Origin: SZUA-426 sp041666155
GTDB lineage: Bacteria > Spirochaetota > Spirochaetia > Treponematales > Breznakiellaceae
Assembly (NCBI GenBank): GCA_041666155.1
Contig: JBAYHM010000070.1
Coordinates: forward strand, 1-16,503
Direction of reading: 5' to 3'
Length of the DNA: 16,503 bases
Shown piece after piece: positions 1-7,502 of the stretch. Made by a program: the position numbers and the translations under genes. How positions within the stretch are numbered: position 1 is the stretch's first letter; each line of letters begins with the position of its first letter. Under the pieces are notes generated by a model. It saw only the letters and a program-made list of their open reading frames with translations. It had not been told where the DNA came from and made no database searches.

Positions 1-1435
1 CCTCGCCGATCTTGTTGATCGCTTCCATGATCCAGACGAAACCAAGGAAGAAGCGGAGCGGAACCAGCCAGTATCCGCGGGTCTTGTACGCGCCGAAACC
101 GCGAACAATCGACTTACCCTCGTCGTTATTCAGGAACTCGTGCTTTATGTATTCCCAGCACTGATTAACGCCGGCTACGCCGAGCAGGTAGTGCAGATTG
201 ATCAGGTGCTTCATCGCCATGGCGAAGAAACCGGAAAGCTTCATGCCGCCGGCGTTTGAAACGGCGTACTTGCCGCCGACGGAGACCATGAATCCGTGGT
301 AGTTGGACTTGAACTTCTTCGCCTCGGTCCCGTCAATGACCGCGGCGATATTGTGCGCGGCGACTTCGCCGGTCTGGAGGGCGGTCTCGACAATCTGGGG
401 CAGCGGTTTGTTGTTCTCAAGGAACCAAATATTGTCGCCGACCAGGTACACGTTGTCGTAGTCGACCGACTTCATTTCGTCGGTCACAAGGATACGGCCC
501 TTCTTGCCGGAAATATCGCGATTCTCTTTCTTGAACTTACAGTCAGGCGATCCGCAGGAGCCGTTAGCACGCATGATTTCGCAATCGCGGTTGCCGCAGC
601 GGCCTTTGGTCAGATCCAGCATACCGGCGAAATGGCAACCCTGGACGCCGCAGGTCCAGATGAAGGTGTCGGTTTCAATGGTGGAGCCGTCTTTCAGTTT
701 GACGATTCCCGGTTCGGCGCCGACGATCGGCGTATTGGCACGGATATTCGCGCCCTTCTTGCGCATATAACCGTCAACCTTCGCGCGCAGGTCCTCTTCC
801 AGAATCGGGAGGATGTTCGGCATCGCCTCAACAACGGTAACCTTAACTTCGGACGGATCGATCAGCCATTTGGCGCACATAGAGTCGCGCCATTCGATGA
901 GCTCACCGGCTAATTCAATGCCGGTAAACCCGGCGCCGGCGACCACGAAATTGAGCATGGAAGCGCGGCGCGCGGGATTCTTCTCCGCGACGGCTTTCTC
1001 AAAAGTTTTCTCAATATGATGCCGGATCTTCATCGCGTCGTCGAAAGACCAGAGCGTAAAGGAGTTTTCCTTGATGCCTGGAACGCCGAAGAACTCGGGC
1101 TCCGCGCCTGAACCGATAACCAAGTAATCGTATTCGTAGGCAGCTTCAGCGGAAACGAGCTTCTTGGCCTTAAAATCGACAGACTGGATGCTGTCCAGAA
1201 CGACATTCACCTTGGAGGCGCCGAACACTTTCGCGAACGAAATACGCACTGAATCCGGCTCAACGCGATGACCGGCGACTTCGTGCAGCTCAGTCATGAG
1301 CGTGTGGAAGGGATTCCGATCAATGATCGTAATGGAAACTTTATCGTTCTTCTTGTAATGCTTAGCGAGTTTTTTCGCTGCTTCGATACCGCCGTAACCG
1401 CCGCCTAAGACGACGATTTTCTTTGAATCGGCCAT
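1..1435 (-). CDS. ndh: Type II NADH dehydrogenase (NDH-2) with cysteine-rich insert and DoxX-like C-terminal segment, partial
   Basis: Flavoprotein that by family oxidises NADH and passes electrons to quinone at the membrane without pumping protons. The first 478 residues are in the window; the C-terminus lies beyond the left edge. Seen: an FAD-binding GGGYGG motif at residues 11-16, a second dinucleotide motif GAGFTG at 167-172 for NADH, the WTCGVQG strand at 260-266, and a YLVGDN FAD-contact motif further on. Between WTCGVQG and GRILV (313-317) there is an insert of roughly 30 residues with three CGxxxC pairs (C262/C267, C280/C285, C294/C299), absent from textbook NDH-2. From about residue 455 the chain becomes hydrophobic (YWLVPLRFFLGFVWIMEAIN), resembling the start of a DoxX-type membrane domain, so the protein is longer than the usual 400-430 residues. 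The ATG start has an AAGGAG site 8 bases upstream. It is transcribed alone or as first gene of an operon extending left. The quinone as acceptor is inferred. Confidence 0.9.
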   Translation of the reverse strand, partial: MADSKKIVVLGGGYGGIEAAKKLAKHYKKNDKVSITIIDRNPFHTLMTELHEVAGHRVEPDSVRISFAKVFGASKVNVVLDSIQSVDFKAKKLVSAEAAYEYDYLVIGSGAEPEFFGVPGIKENSFTLWSFDDAMKIRHHIEKTFEKAVAEKNPARRASMLNFVVAGAGFTGIELAGELIEWRDSMCAKWLIDPSEVKVTVVEAMPNILPILEEDLRAKVDGYMRKKGANIRANTPIVGAEPGIVKLKDGSTIETDTFIWTCGVQGCHFAGMLDLTKGRCGNRDCEIMRANGSCGSPDCKFKKENRDISGKKGRILVTDEMKSVDYDNVYLVGDNIWFLENNKPLPQIVETALQTGEVAAHNIAAVIDGTEAKKFKSNYHGFMVSVGGKYAVSNAGGMKLSGFFAMAMKHLINLHYLLGVAGVNQCWEYIKHEFLNNDEGKSIVRGFGAYKTRGYWLVPLRFFLGFVWIMEAINKIGE

Positions 1436-1443
1436 ACGGAATT

Positions 1444-1449
1444 CTCCTT
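1444..1449 (-). promoter_or_regulatory. Ribosome binding site of the NADH dehydrogenase gene
   Basis: AAGGAG on the minus strand, 8 bases before the ATG. It supports the chosen start at 1435. Confidence 0.75.
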
Positions 1450-1514
1450 GAAGATCATCGCGGATGAGATGCCGCGAGGGAATGTGGTGCTGGACAGGGG
1501 AAAAATCAGAATAC

Positions 1515-1542
1515 AGTGTAGGTTATTTGTCCACTATGTCAA
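1515..1542 (-). promoter_or_regulatory. Probable sigma-70 promoter for the NADH dehydrogenase gene
   Basis: On the minus strand a perfect -35 box TTGACA (1542-1537) is followed after 16 bases by TACACT (1520-1515), a 4/6 match to the -10 consensus. Transcription would start near 1508 and leave a leader of about 70 bases. It lies in the 152-base gap between the secreted hypothetical gene and ndh, so ndh probably has its own transcript. The 16-base spacer and imperfect -10 lower the confidence. Confidence 0.5.
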
Positions 1543-1587
1543 GTAACAGAGCAATAACGGCCGAACCGATTCTGCGCATATTCTCTT

Positions 1588-2256
1588 TCAATAAAATCGA
1601 TACGGAACGATTTCCTTTACGGTCACCCGAAAACGCGCGGCGCACTGGTATTGCCCCGCATCCACCCAATAACGGGGAACCTCCATCAGCACCACCGTGC
1701 CGAAGGCTTCTTTAGGACGGTTTCGTTCCGTACCGCCCAAAACCAAACGCACAGCCGCCCGGGCGGCGTCCTTCAAGGCTGCCGCCTTCCCGACTGGCCC
1801 CCCGGAAAGCGGCCCCGAACCGGTCCCTTGAGAATATCTGGCCGCGCCTTCCCTGCCCACGGTAAACGCCCTTGTTTGGGCTTCATTTAAACGATACTCC
1901 GCCCACATTCTCAGTGTCGAAGGTTCCCTTTCCGCGTCCGTTACGGTCAAACGGGGATCCCCGGAAGGAATAGAACCGAGCTCTTCAAAGTCAAAATGCT
2001 CGGGGATCGATCTGGATCGATCCCCGATCGCATATTCAAATTTCCAGCCATAGATCATAGCGGCAAACACCCGCACGGCTTCGTCCAACACCCGTCGATG
2101 AGCGGACTCCTGGTCTAAAGGATAGGGAACGCCGCTCTCCATCGCGGAAACCGGTTCAAGATCGACCTCAAACATTCCCCGGAGCGTTTCCTGGGTCCCC
2201 GCGGAAAAAGCGAACAAAAAAAGCGGGATAAGGAAAGCGAACCGAGCCGGTTTCAT
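1588..2256 (-). CDS. Secreted or membrane-anchored hypothetical protein
   Basis: I do not recognise a family. The 222-residue product begins with a basic residue pair and a hydrophobic stretch (FAFLIPLFLFAFSAG, about residues 6-20), a likely signal peptide or anchor. There is no lipobox cysteine, so it is not an obvious lipoprotein. The body is mixed and soluble, with a WKFEYAIGDRSR segment near 71-82, a Gly/Ser-rich stretch near 144-155, and a C-terminal strand-rich part ending in RVTVKEIVPYRFY. The reading frame stays open far upstream, but the ATG at 2256 is chosen because it shares ATGA with the stop codon of the rhomboid gene and is followed directly by the signal sequence. The coupling suggests production in fixed ratio with the rhomboid protease. 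Location outside the cytoplasm is inferred from the signal only. Confidence 0.7.
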   Translation of the reverse strand: MKPARFAFLIPLFLFAFSAGTQETLRGMFEVDLEPVSAMESGVPYPLDQESAHRRVLDEAVRVFAAMIYGWKFEYAIGDRSRSIPEHFDFEELGSIPSGDPRLTVTDAEREPSTLRMWAEYRLNEAQTRAFTVGREGAARYSQGTGSGPLSGGPVGKAAALKDAARAAVRLVLGGTERNRPKEAFGTVVLMEVPRYWVDAGQYQCAARFRVTVKEIVPYRFY

Positions 2257-2882
2257 CGACGGCTGAAAAATGAATGCCAGGGATTGGCGCCGTAGCGTAC
2301 CAGAAAATAGAGGTACGCAAACAGAAATCCGGCAAGGTGCGTCAGGTGAGCGACGCCTTGCTGATAACCGAAAATCGTCGACCCGAGTTCGATTGCCGTA
2401 TAACCGAGAACCATCACCGGAGCGCGGACGGGCAGCAGTCCCCAAATATAAATGACCGAGGTCGGGAAAAAGACGGCGTACGCCATCATGACCGCGAAAA
2501 GGGCGCCGGAAGCGCCGAGCAAATACACCCGATAAGAACCGAAAGCCACATAAATGCCGAAGGACAACAGCCCCGCAAGTATGCCCGTCACAAGATAGTA
2601 TAAAAGGAATTCCTTCGTGCCGGTATGCCGTTCAACCGAAGACCCGAAAACGAAAAGGCCGAACATATTGAAGAAAAGATGCGACGTGTCCCCATGCGCG
2701 AACATGTAGGTAACGAATTGCCAATAGGCGTGACCGCGAATGACGTTTATCGGGTTGAGCGCGAGGTAGGCGGTCGCGTTCGGGATTGCGTTCTGGGCGA
2801 TGAAAGCGAGTATGTTCAAACCTATAATGATGAACGTCGCGTTCCCGAAGGAGTAGCGGAAAGGCTTTCGGAGAAAGTTCAT
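2253..2882 (-). CDS. Rhomboid-family intramembrane serine protease
   Basis: A 209-residue multi-pass membrane protein of the rhomboid (GlpG-like, peptidase S54) family, which cleaves transmembrane segments of other proteins within the bilayer. The catalytic GASG motif holds Ser125, and His182 sits in the HLAG motif of the last core helix, together forming the Ser-His dyad. His63, His68 and Asn72 in the HGDTSHLFFN segment match the oxyanion-side His/Asn residues of GlpG. Six or so hydrophobic helices are visible, and the length is that of the minimal bacterial core without an extra domain. The gene follows the GH13 glucosidase by 31 bases and overlaps the next gene by ATGA. The substrate is unknown. 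Confidence 0.93.
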   Translation of the reverse strand: MNFLRKPFRYSFGNATFIIIGLNILAFIAQNAIPNATAYLALNPINVIRGHAYWQFVTYMFAHGDTSHLFFNMFGLFVFGSSVERHTGTKEFLLYYLVTGILAGLLSFGIYVAFGSYRVYLLGASGALFAVMMAYAVFFPTSVIYIWGLLPVRAPVMVLGYTAIELGSTIFGYQQGVAHLTHLAGFLFAYLYFLVRYGANPWHSFFSRR

Positions 2883-2913
2883 AATCAGAAGATACGGACC
2901 GAAGGCGTTACGG

Positions 2914-4488
2914 TCAATCCGTTCTCACCCGAACTTCGTACGGTGCCAGGCTGAGTCTATTCCCGTCGACGATAAGAGAAACTTCTCTCGAGGTAAAGTT
3001 TAGAGCGATGAGGACACGATCGCTTCCGGAACTCCGTTCGTAAACGACGGCGTCGGCATGGTCACCGTCAAGGAACCGGATATCCCCGGAACTTAATGCC
3101 GGCGACTTTTTTCTGAGCGCCATCAGCCGATGATGGAACGACAAGAGACTTTCCGGATCATCGCTTTGTTGTGCGACGTTGCGTTCGGGAAAATCGGGGT
3201 TGATCGGAAGCCAGGACTTGCGGGCTGAAAAACCCGCCCCCAGCGCGGCCGTCCACTGCATCGGCGTCCTTTCTCCGTCCCTTCCCAGGAAGCCGAACGG
3301 CCAGGTTTTGATGCCCAGAGGGTCGCGGAGATCCTTCCGCCGAATCTTCCCCTGACGCATGCCGATTTCCTCCCCGTAGTAGATGAACGGCGTTCCCCGC
3401 AGGGTCAGAAGCAGCGCCGCGGCGACCCGCAGGCGAGCATCCGTCTCCTCGTCGTCCTTCCCGGCAAAACGCGCCGCGGGGCGCCGCTGGTCGTGGTTGG
3501 AAAACGTCATGTTGGGCCAGGCGCCCGCGGGCAACGCCGCGTACCAATTCTTGATCGATTCCCGAATTTTTCGCGCGTCCCAAGGCTGATAAATCAGCTC
3601 GAAGTTAAACGCCATGTGGAGTTCTTCGGTGTTCAGTCCGTGGTAGGAGGCAGCCTGGGCCGGATCACGGCAAAATACTTCGCCCACAAGAACCCGATTC
3701 CCTTCGTATTCATCGGCGAGCTTACGCATTTCACGGCAGATTTCGTGTGTCTCAGGACGATTTCTATCGTATACGTGATTCTGAAAGATATCGGGGACGG
3801 CGCGGAGGCTCGGGGGATTGGATCTGAACTCCGTGTCTTTCACGAACCAGTTCACCACATCCAGGCGGAAGCCGTCGACGCCGCGGTCAAGCCACCAGCG
3901 CATTGTCTCGTACATCTCCGCGCGGAGATTCGGATTGCGCCAATCGAACTCGGGCTGGTGGCGCGTGAAGGTGCCCAGATACCATTCGCCTGTCGCTGCG
4001 TTCGGCCACCATGCGCTTGAAAGCTCAAACTGGGAAATCCAGTTGTTCGGTTTTTTTAATCGTCCGAAAAGGTTCCGCTCCCTCGGTCGCCAAATGAACC
4101 AATCGTGCTTCGGATTGTCCCGGGATGACCGGGCTTCCCTGAACCATGGGTGTTCTTCCGAACAATGATTCAAAACCAGGTCGATGATTACGCGGAGACC
4201 GCGAGCCTTCGCCGCTTTCAGCAAGCTATCGAATCCGTCGAGGTCGCCGAACAGAGGATGCACGCCCCGATAGTCGGAAACGTCGTAGCCGAAATCCTTC
4301 ATCGGCGAAGGATAGAACGGCGATATCCACAAGGCGCCCACGCCGAGCTCCACCAGGTAATCCATTCGGGATTCAATGCCGGCCAGATCGCCTACTCCGT
4401 CACCGTCGGAGTCTTGGAAACTCCGCGGATATATCTGATAGAAAACGGCCGTCTTCCACCATTCCGTGTTCGCTTCATACATCATCAT
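2914..4488 (-). CDS. GH13 alpha-glucosidase, oligo-1,6-glucosidase-like
   Basis: A 524-residue cytoplasmic glycoside hydrolase of family 13 that releases glucose from the non-reducing ends of alpha-glucosides. Family regions are all present: a DSDGDGVGD calcium-type loop at 26-34, DLVLNH at 103-108, GFRLD with nucleophile Asp210 at 206-210, acid/base Glu270 in LVGEVF, and transition-state Asp333 in FSNHDQ. There is no signal peptide. The residue after the nucleophile is Val211. In this family Val at that place goes with alpha-1,6 (isomaltose-type) cleavage and Thr or Ala with alpha-1,4, so an oligo-1,6-glucosidase activity is inferred but not certain. Three ATG codons lie in tandem at the start (4488, 4485, 4482), and which is used is unclear. 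The start lies inside the end of the ferredoxin gene (overlap about 14 bases), indicating coupling. Confidence 0.93.
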   Translation of the reverse strand: MMMYEANTEWWKTAVFYQIYPRSFQDSDGDGVGDLAGIESRMDYLVELGVGALWISPFYPSPMKDFGYDVSDYRGVHPLFGDLDGFDSLLKAAKARGLRVIIDLVLNHCSEEHPWFREARSSRDNPKHDWFIWRPRERNLFGRLKKPNNWISQFELSSAWWPNAATGEWYLGTFTRHQPEFDWRNPNLRAEMYETMRWWLDRGVDGFRLDVVNWFVKDTEFRSNPPSLRAVPDIFQNHVYDRNRPETHEICREMRKLADEYEGNRVLVGEVFCRDPAQAASYHGLNTEELHMAFNFELIYQPWDARKIRESIKNWYAALPAGAWPNMTFSNHDQRRPAARFAGKDDEETDARLRVAAALLLTLRGTPFIYYGEEIGMRQGKIRRKDLRDPLGIKTWPFGFLGRDGERTPMQWTAALGAGFSARKSWLPINPDFPERNVAQQSDDPESLLSFHHRLMALRKKSPALSSGDIRFLDGDHADAVVYERSSGSDRVLIALNFTSREVSLIVDGNRLSLAPYEVRVRTD

Positions 4489-4774
4489 ATTCCGGAATTT
4501 CTATTTCCACGTCGCGGAACGCATACGTTTGGCAAGCGAGGCGTTCATCTTCCGACGCGCCGACGGCCGTAAGCCGCACGCGCTCCCGTTCACCGATGGG
4601 ACTCAGGCTCGATGCGCCCGATACGATACGCACGCGGCAGGTACCGCACAGAGTTTTACCTCCGCAATCGTGCCGAAGCTTAACGCCCTCCCGAGTCAGG
4701 GAGTTGAGGATCGACACGACCGGCGTCGTTTCCACCACTTGAGGAACACGTGAAAGGATCCGGATTCGCGCCAC
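4475..4774 (-). CDS. Small [2Fe-2S] ferredoxin
   Basis: A 99-residue soluble ferredoxin of the plant/NqrF-like beta-grasp type. The cluster ligands are Cys37, Cys43 and Cys46 in the CGGKTLCGTC loop (C-x5-C-x2-C) and Cys81 in LACQ, the spacing of that family. It is a one-domain electron carrier; no reductase domain is attached and no obvious redox partner enzyme is encoded beside it in this window. The start is GTG at 4774, supported by a GGAG site 5 bases upstream that includes the TAA stop of the GGDEF gene in its spacer. The 3' end overlaps the GH13 start. Its partner is unknown. The NADH dehydrogenase further left is another redox protein in the window, but a link is not shown. Confidence 0.92.
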   Translation of the reverse strand: MARIRILSRVPQVVETTPVVSILNSLTREGVKLRHDCGGKTLCGTCRVRIVSGASSLSPIGERERVRLTAVGASEDERLACQTYAFRDVEIEIPEYDDV

Positions 4775-4776
4775 GG

Positions 4777-5826
4777 TTACTCCGCTATGGAGACGCGGTT
4801 GCGTCCCTCGTTTTTCGATCGGTAGAGCGCGCGGTCCGCCCGATCAATAAAATTCTTCGCCTCGATGTCCCTTCGGGGATCCAACATGGCGACGCCGACC
4901 GAGACGGTCACTTGCAGATTTCCGACGTCGCAGGCGGTCTTCGCGGACGCGACTGAGGCTCTCATCCGATCCGCGATTCGGGACACAGTGCCGAGTTTCG
5001 TATCGGAAAGAAGCACAACGAACTCTTCCCCTCCATAACGGGCCGCCAGATCCTCGTCGCGGATACTTTCCCGAATAGCCAGTGAAACATTTTTGAGAAC
5101 CGCGTCGCCGCAGGTATGGCCGTACGTATCGTTGAATCTCTTAAAATGGTCGATGTCCAACATAATCAGCCCCAGGGAAGAACCGGAAACGGCAGCGCGC
5201 TCAAAACGTTCCTGCAACACGGTATGAAAATAGTGCTTCATTTTCAGCTTCGTCATCATATCGGTCGTGGTCATTTCAAATAGATACGCGTTGTGTATAG
5301 CGATGGAAGCAAAAACAGCGATATTGAGAGCATATTCGCGTTCGTATCGATCGAAAGACCCTTTATTGATCCGTTCGCCCAGGACGATGACACCGATGAC
5401 GGCGCCTTTCGCTTTCAAGGGAATGACGAGCGTAGGCGCCAGGCGAACCAAGGCCTCCAAGCCCGCAAATGTTCCCAGACGCGAACGAAGATCCTCCATC
5501 GTGTGACACACATAGTCGCGGCTCAGAACTTTTACAAATTCGTGGTCTTCGGAAATAAAATATTCGTCATGATGGTCCAACTCAAAACCCAAGTAATTAC
5601 GACGGAGACTGAAGCCGGCCGCATCCATGGATTTCTTCGCGAAAAGCGCCACCCTGAACACTTTCATCTGCGCCATGCAGGTATAGAGTATTGAATCGAT
5701 CAGTGCCGGGTAATCCAAGGTTGAATTGAGGCTTTTTGAAATCTCCAATAGTTGTTTAAGATCCGATAGTTGTTTTTCGTATTCAACGTCGATCGTCCCG
5801 ATGTCGTTTTCGTCATCGATCGTCAT
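4777..5826 (-). CDS. GAF-GGDEF diguanylate cyclase
   Basis: A 349-residue cytoplasmic signalling protein that makes the second messenger cyclic di-GMP from two GTP. Order of parts: a short helical start (about 15-35), a GAF sensor domain (about 36-183), and a GGDEF domain (about 188-349). The active-site motif is GGEEF at 265-269, one of the accepted active forms. Metal- and substrate-binding residues are seen in MLDIDHFKRFND (222-233) and TYGH. An RxxD inhibitory site (Arg256-Asp259) lies five residues before GGEEF, so product feedback inhibition is likely. No transmembrane segment is present; the GAF ligand is unknown. The ATG at 5826 has GAGGAAAG just upstream. It lies 66 bases after the DUF5312-like gene and is coupled to the ferredoxin gene. 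Confidence 0.95.
   Translation of the reverse strand: MTIDDENDIGTIDVEYEKQLSDLKQLLEISKSLNSTLDYPALIDSILYTCMAQMKVFRVALFAKKSMDAAGFSLRRNYLGFELDHHDEYFISEDHEFVKVLSRDYVCHTMEDLRSRLGTFAGLEALVRLAPTLVIPLKAKGAVIGVIVLGERINKGSFDRYEREYALNIAVFASIAIHNAYLFEMTTTDMMTKLKMKHYFHTVLQERFERAAVSGSSLGLIMLDIDHFKRFNDTYGHTCGDAVLKNVSLAIRESIRDEDLAARYGGEEFVVLLSDTKLGTVSRIADRMRASVASAKTACDVGNLQVTVSVGVAMLDPRRDIEAKNFIDRADRALYRSKNEGRNRVSIAE
4780..4783 (-). promoter_or_regulatory. Ribosome binding site fused to the GGDEF stop codon
   Basis: Minus-strand GGAG TAACC GTG: the Shine-Dalgarno bases sit in the last codons of the GGDEF gene, its TAA stop (4779-4777) lies in the spacer, and the GTG start of the ferredoxin follows at 4774. 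This decides the GTG start and points to translational coupling. Confidence 0.7.
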
Positions 5827-5847
5827 CGTCTTTCCTCGATGACGCCT

Positions 5848-5876
5848 ACTGTAACACGCGTAGACCGAGCTCGCAA
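5848..5876 (-). promoter_or_regulatory. Weak candidate promoter before the GGDEF gene
   Basis: On the minus strand TTGCGA (5876-5871) and TACAGT (5853-5848) are separated by 17 bases, and a TG one base before the -10 makes it an extended -10. Both boxes match the consensus 4/6. It lies in the 66-base gap upstream of the GGDEF gene, the widest gap in this gene run, and would allow separate expression of the downstream genes. Such matches occur by chance, so confidence is low. Confidence 0.3.
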
Positions 5877-5892
5877 GGAGCCCCGCGCGTAT

Positions 5893-7494
5893 TTATTCTA
5901 TCGGAGTCACCAGAATATAAACCTTCATGATTTTCAAAAAACGGGCAACGGCATTGTATCCGTTAGCAAGCGTAGGAATCATGTCTTTCGATTTTGACGC
6001 CGCCAAAGTCTTGATATTGGAAACCAGCTCGGGAGTCGGTTTGCGAAAATCGCCGATAACTTCGAACACCGCTTCGGCCAAAGAGCGGCATGCGACGACA
6101 TCCCGTTCCACTAAGTCCTTTGCGCGATCGTCCATGTTCTTCACGATTCGGTCCACCTGGTCGGAAACGTCCTTACCCGCGACTCCTTCGTCCAAGAATT
6201 TGCGAAGCGCGACCGATCCGGAACGTCCCGGCGCGTCTGCCGCATCCTCAAAGGCGGCGATGCGGACTCCGCATTTTTCCAGTCGGGTGATTGAATCGGT
6301 AAGCCGTGAGCGCAACGCGCCGTTATTGAAGAATCCCTCAACGGCGAGCCGCCGCGCTGTATCAATAAATCCTTGTGACAGATATTTTTGATCAAACGTT
6401 TTTAAAATACTGAGGGGAGTCATCCAAGCGAACGATCGGGAAACTTCCGCTTTCAGACGCGCGTCAAGCGCCGGGTCATATCCGGACACGGAAAGCAAAG
6501 TTACCGCCTGGGTGTCAGTTTTTCCGTCGGTCGGACCGAATAGGGCGGCAAGCTCAGAACCCAGCGCTTGTTCGCGGGATTCCCGAAGCAGACGGTCCCG
6601 GTCTTCGCGGAAACGCTTCTCAATTTTTTCCTTGTAGTCTTTCAACTGAGAAGAAGACTCTTCCGCTTCCGGCGGAACGTAGCGCGGTTCTTCCCTGACG
6701 GCTCGCAGAAGCGCGGTCAAAATTGCCGGCGACACGTTTGCGCTTAACGCGCGGGAAACCATGGTCAAAGACTTGGAAAACCGGCGCTTGGCGTCGGTAC
6801 CGTCACTGCCCCCAAGCCGTTCGGCAATCGCGACAAGATCGTCCAGAACCGAAGGAGGAAACGCGGGTATAGATACGACCGAATACAGATCGGCAATTTC
6901 ATCGACTACCAGCGACCCGGAAACCGCGGCAAACTTAGGTTTATAAGAAGTAGATTCCAATTTGACCGACGGATCGAAGTGCACGAGCATACAAGAAAAA
7001 TCGTAGCGGCAGAGGTCCGCCAGGCGTTCGAATTCGGCAAGTTCGGCTTCCACCTGTTCGGCCGCACTGTCGAACCCTTTCAAAAATACCCTATAATCTT
7101 CCGAAGCCGCCGTCGTGACCGAGTCTACCAACTTTTGATCGTTCCCGGACCGGGCTTTCATGGATTCGAAGGCGCAGGATTCCAGCAGTTTCAGCGATCC
7201 CGGGCCCAGTCGCCTTTCGATCAGAAGATCCCGGAAACGGCGAGCGATGCGCTGATCGGACGAAAGACAAGTACGCTCCAGCAGTTCCTTCACCGGACGG
7301 ATGGCGGCGACAACACCGTACAAGGAAGACGCAAAACCGGGCAACACCATGTTGCCTGAAACCTTGAATATCGCCGGTTTGACGGATTTAAGAAAGTTGC
7401 AGATCTCCCGCAATTCGCGCTTCGTACGCGCCGCAACCGGATCTTTCGCAAAAAGAAGAGTGAAAAAATCGCTGAACGCGTCGAAGAATGCCAT
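5893..7494 (-). CDS. Spirochaete-type protein of unknown function (DUF5312-like)
   Basis: A 533-residue, largely helical protein with no signal peptide and no enzyme motif I can recognise. It looks like the DUF5312 family known from spirochaetes; this assignment is from memory of the general sequence style and position and is uncertain. The N-terminus (AFFDAFSDFFTLLF) is amphipathic and aromatic, and could associate with a membrane. Residues about 283-312 (KDYKEKIEKRFREDRDRLL region) are highly charged and likely form a coiled coil. The ATG at 7494 lies 8 bases after the stop of the dihydrouridine synthase gene, so the two are co-transcribed. Function unknown. Confidence 0.75.
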   Translation of the reverse strand: MAFFDAFSDFFTLLFAKDPVAARTKRELREICNFLKSVKPAIFKVSGNMVLPGFASSLYGVVAAIRPVKELLERTCLSSDQRIARRFRDLLIERRLGPGSLKLLESCAFESMKARSGNDQKLVDSVTTAASEDYRVFLKGFDSAAEQVEAELAEFERLADLCRYDFSCMLVHFDPSVKLESTSYKPKFAAVSGSLVVDEIADLYSVVSIPAFPPSVLDDLVAIAERLGGSDGTDAKRRFSKSLTMVSRALSANVSPAILTALLRAVREEPRYVPPEAEESSSQLKDYKEKIEKRFREDRDRLLRESREQALGSELAALFGPTDGKTDTQAVTLLSVSGYDPALDARLKAEVSRSFAWMTPLSILKTFDQKYLSQGFIDTARRLAVEGFFNNGALRSRLTDSITRLEKCGVRIAAFEDAADAPGRSGSVALRKFLDEGVAGKDVSDQVDRIVKNMDDRAKDLVERDVVACRSLAEAVFEVIGDFRKPTPELVSNIKTLAASKSKDMIPTLANGYNAVARFLKIMKVYILVTPIE

Positions 7495-7502
7495 AAACGA
7501 TT

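Noticed and set aside
296..913. 205-codon open frame on the plus strand opposite the NADH dehydrogenase
   Set aside because: It lies fully antisense to a gene with clear conserved motifs, has no ribosome site of note and no recognisable domain. It is a product of codon bias on the other strand.
2257..2445. Longer upstream start for the secreted hypothetical protein
   Set aside because: It would overlap the rhomboid gene by about 190 bases and bury the signal peptide in an Arg-rich leader. The ATGA overlap start gives a normal signal sequence.
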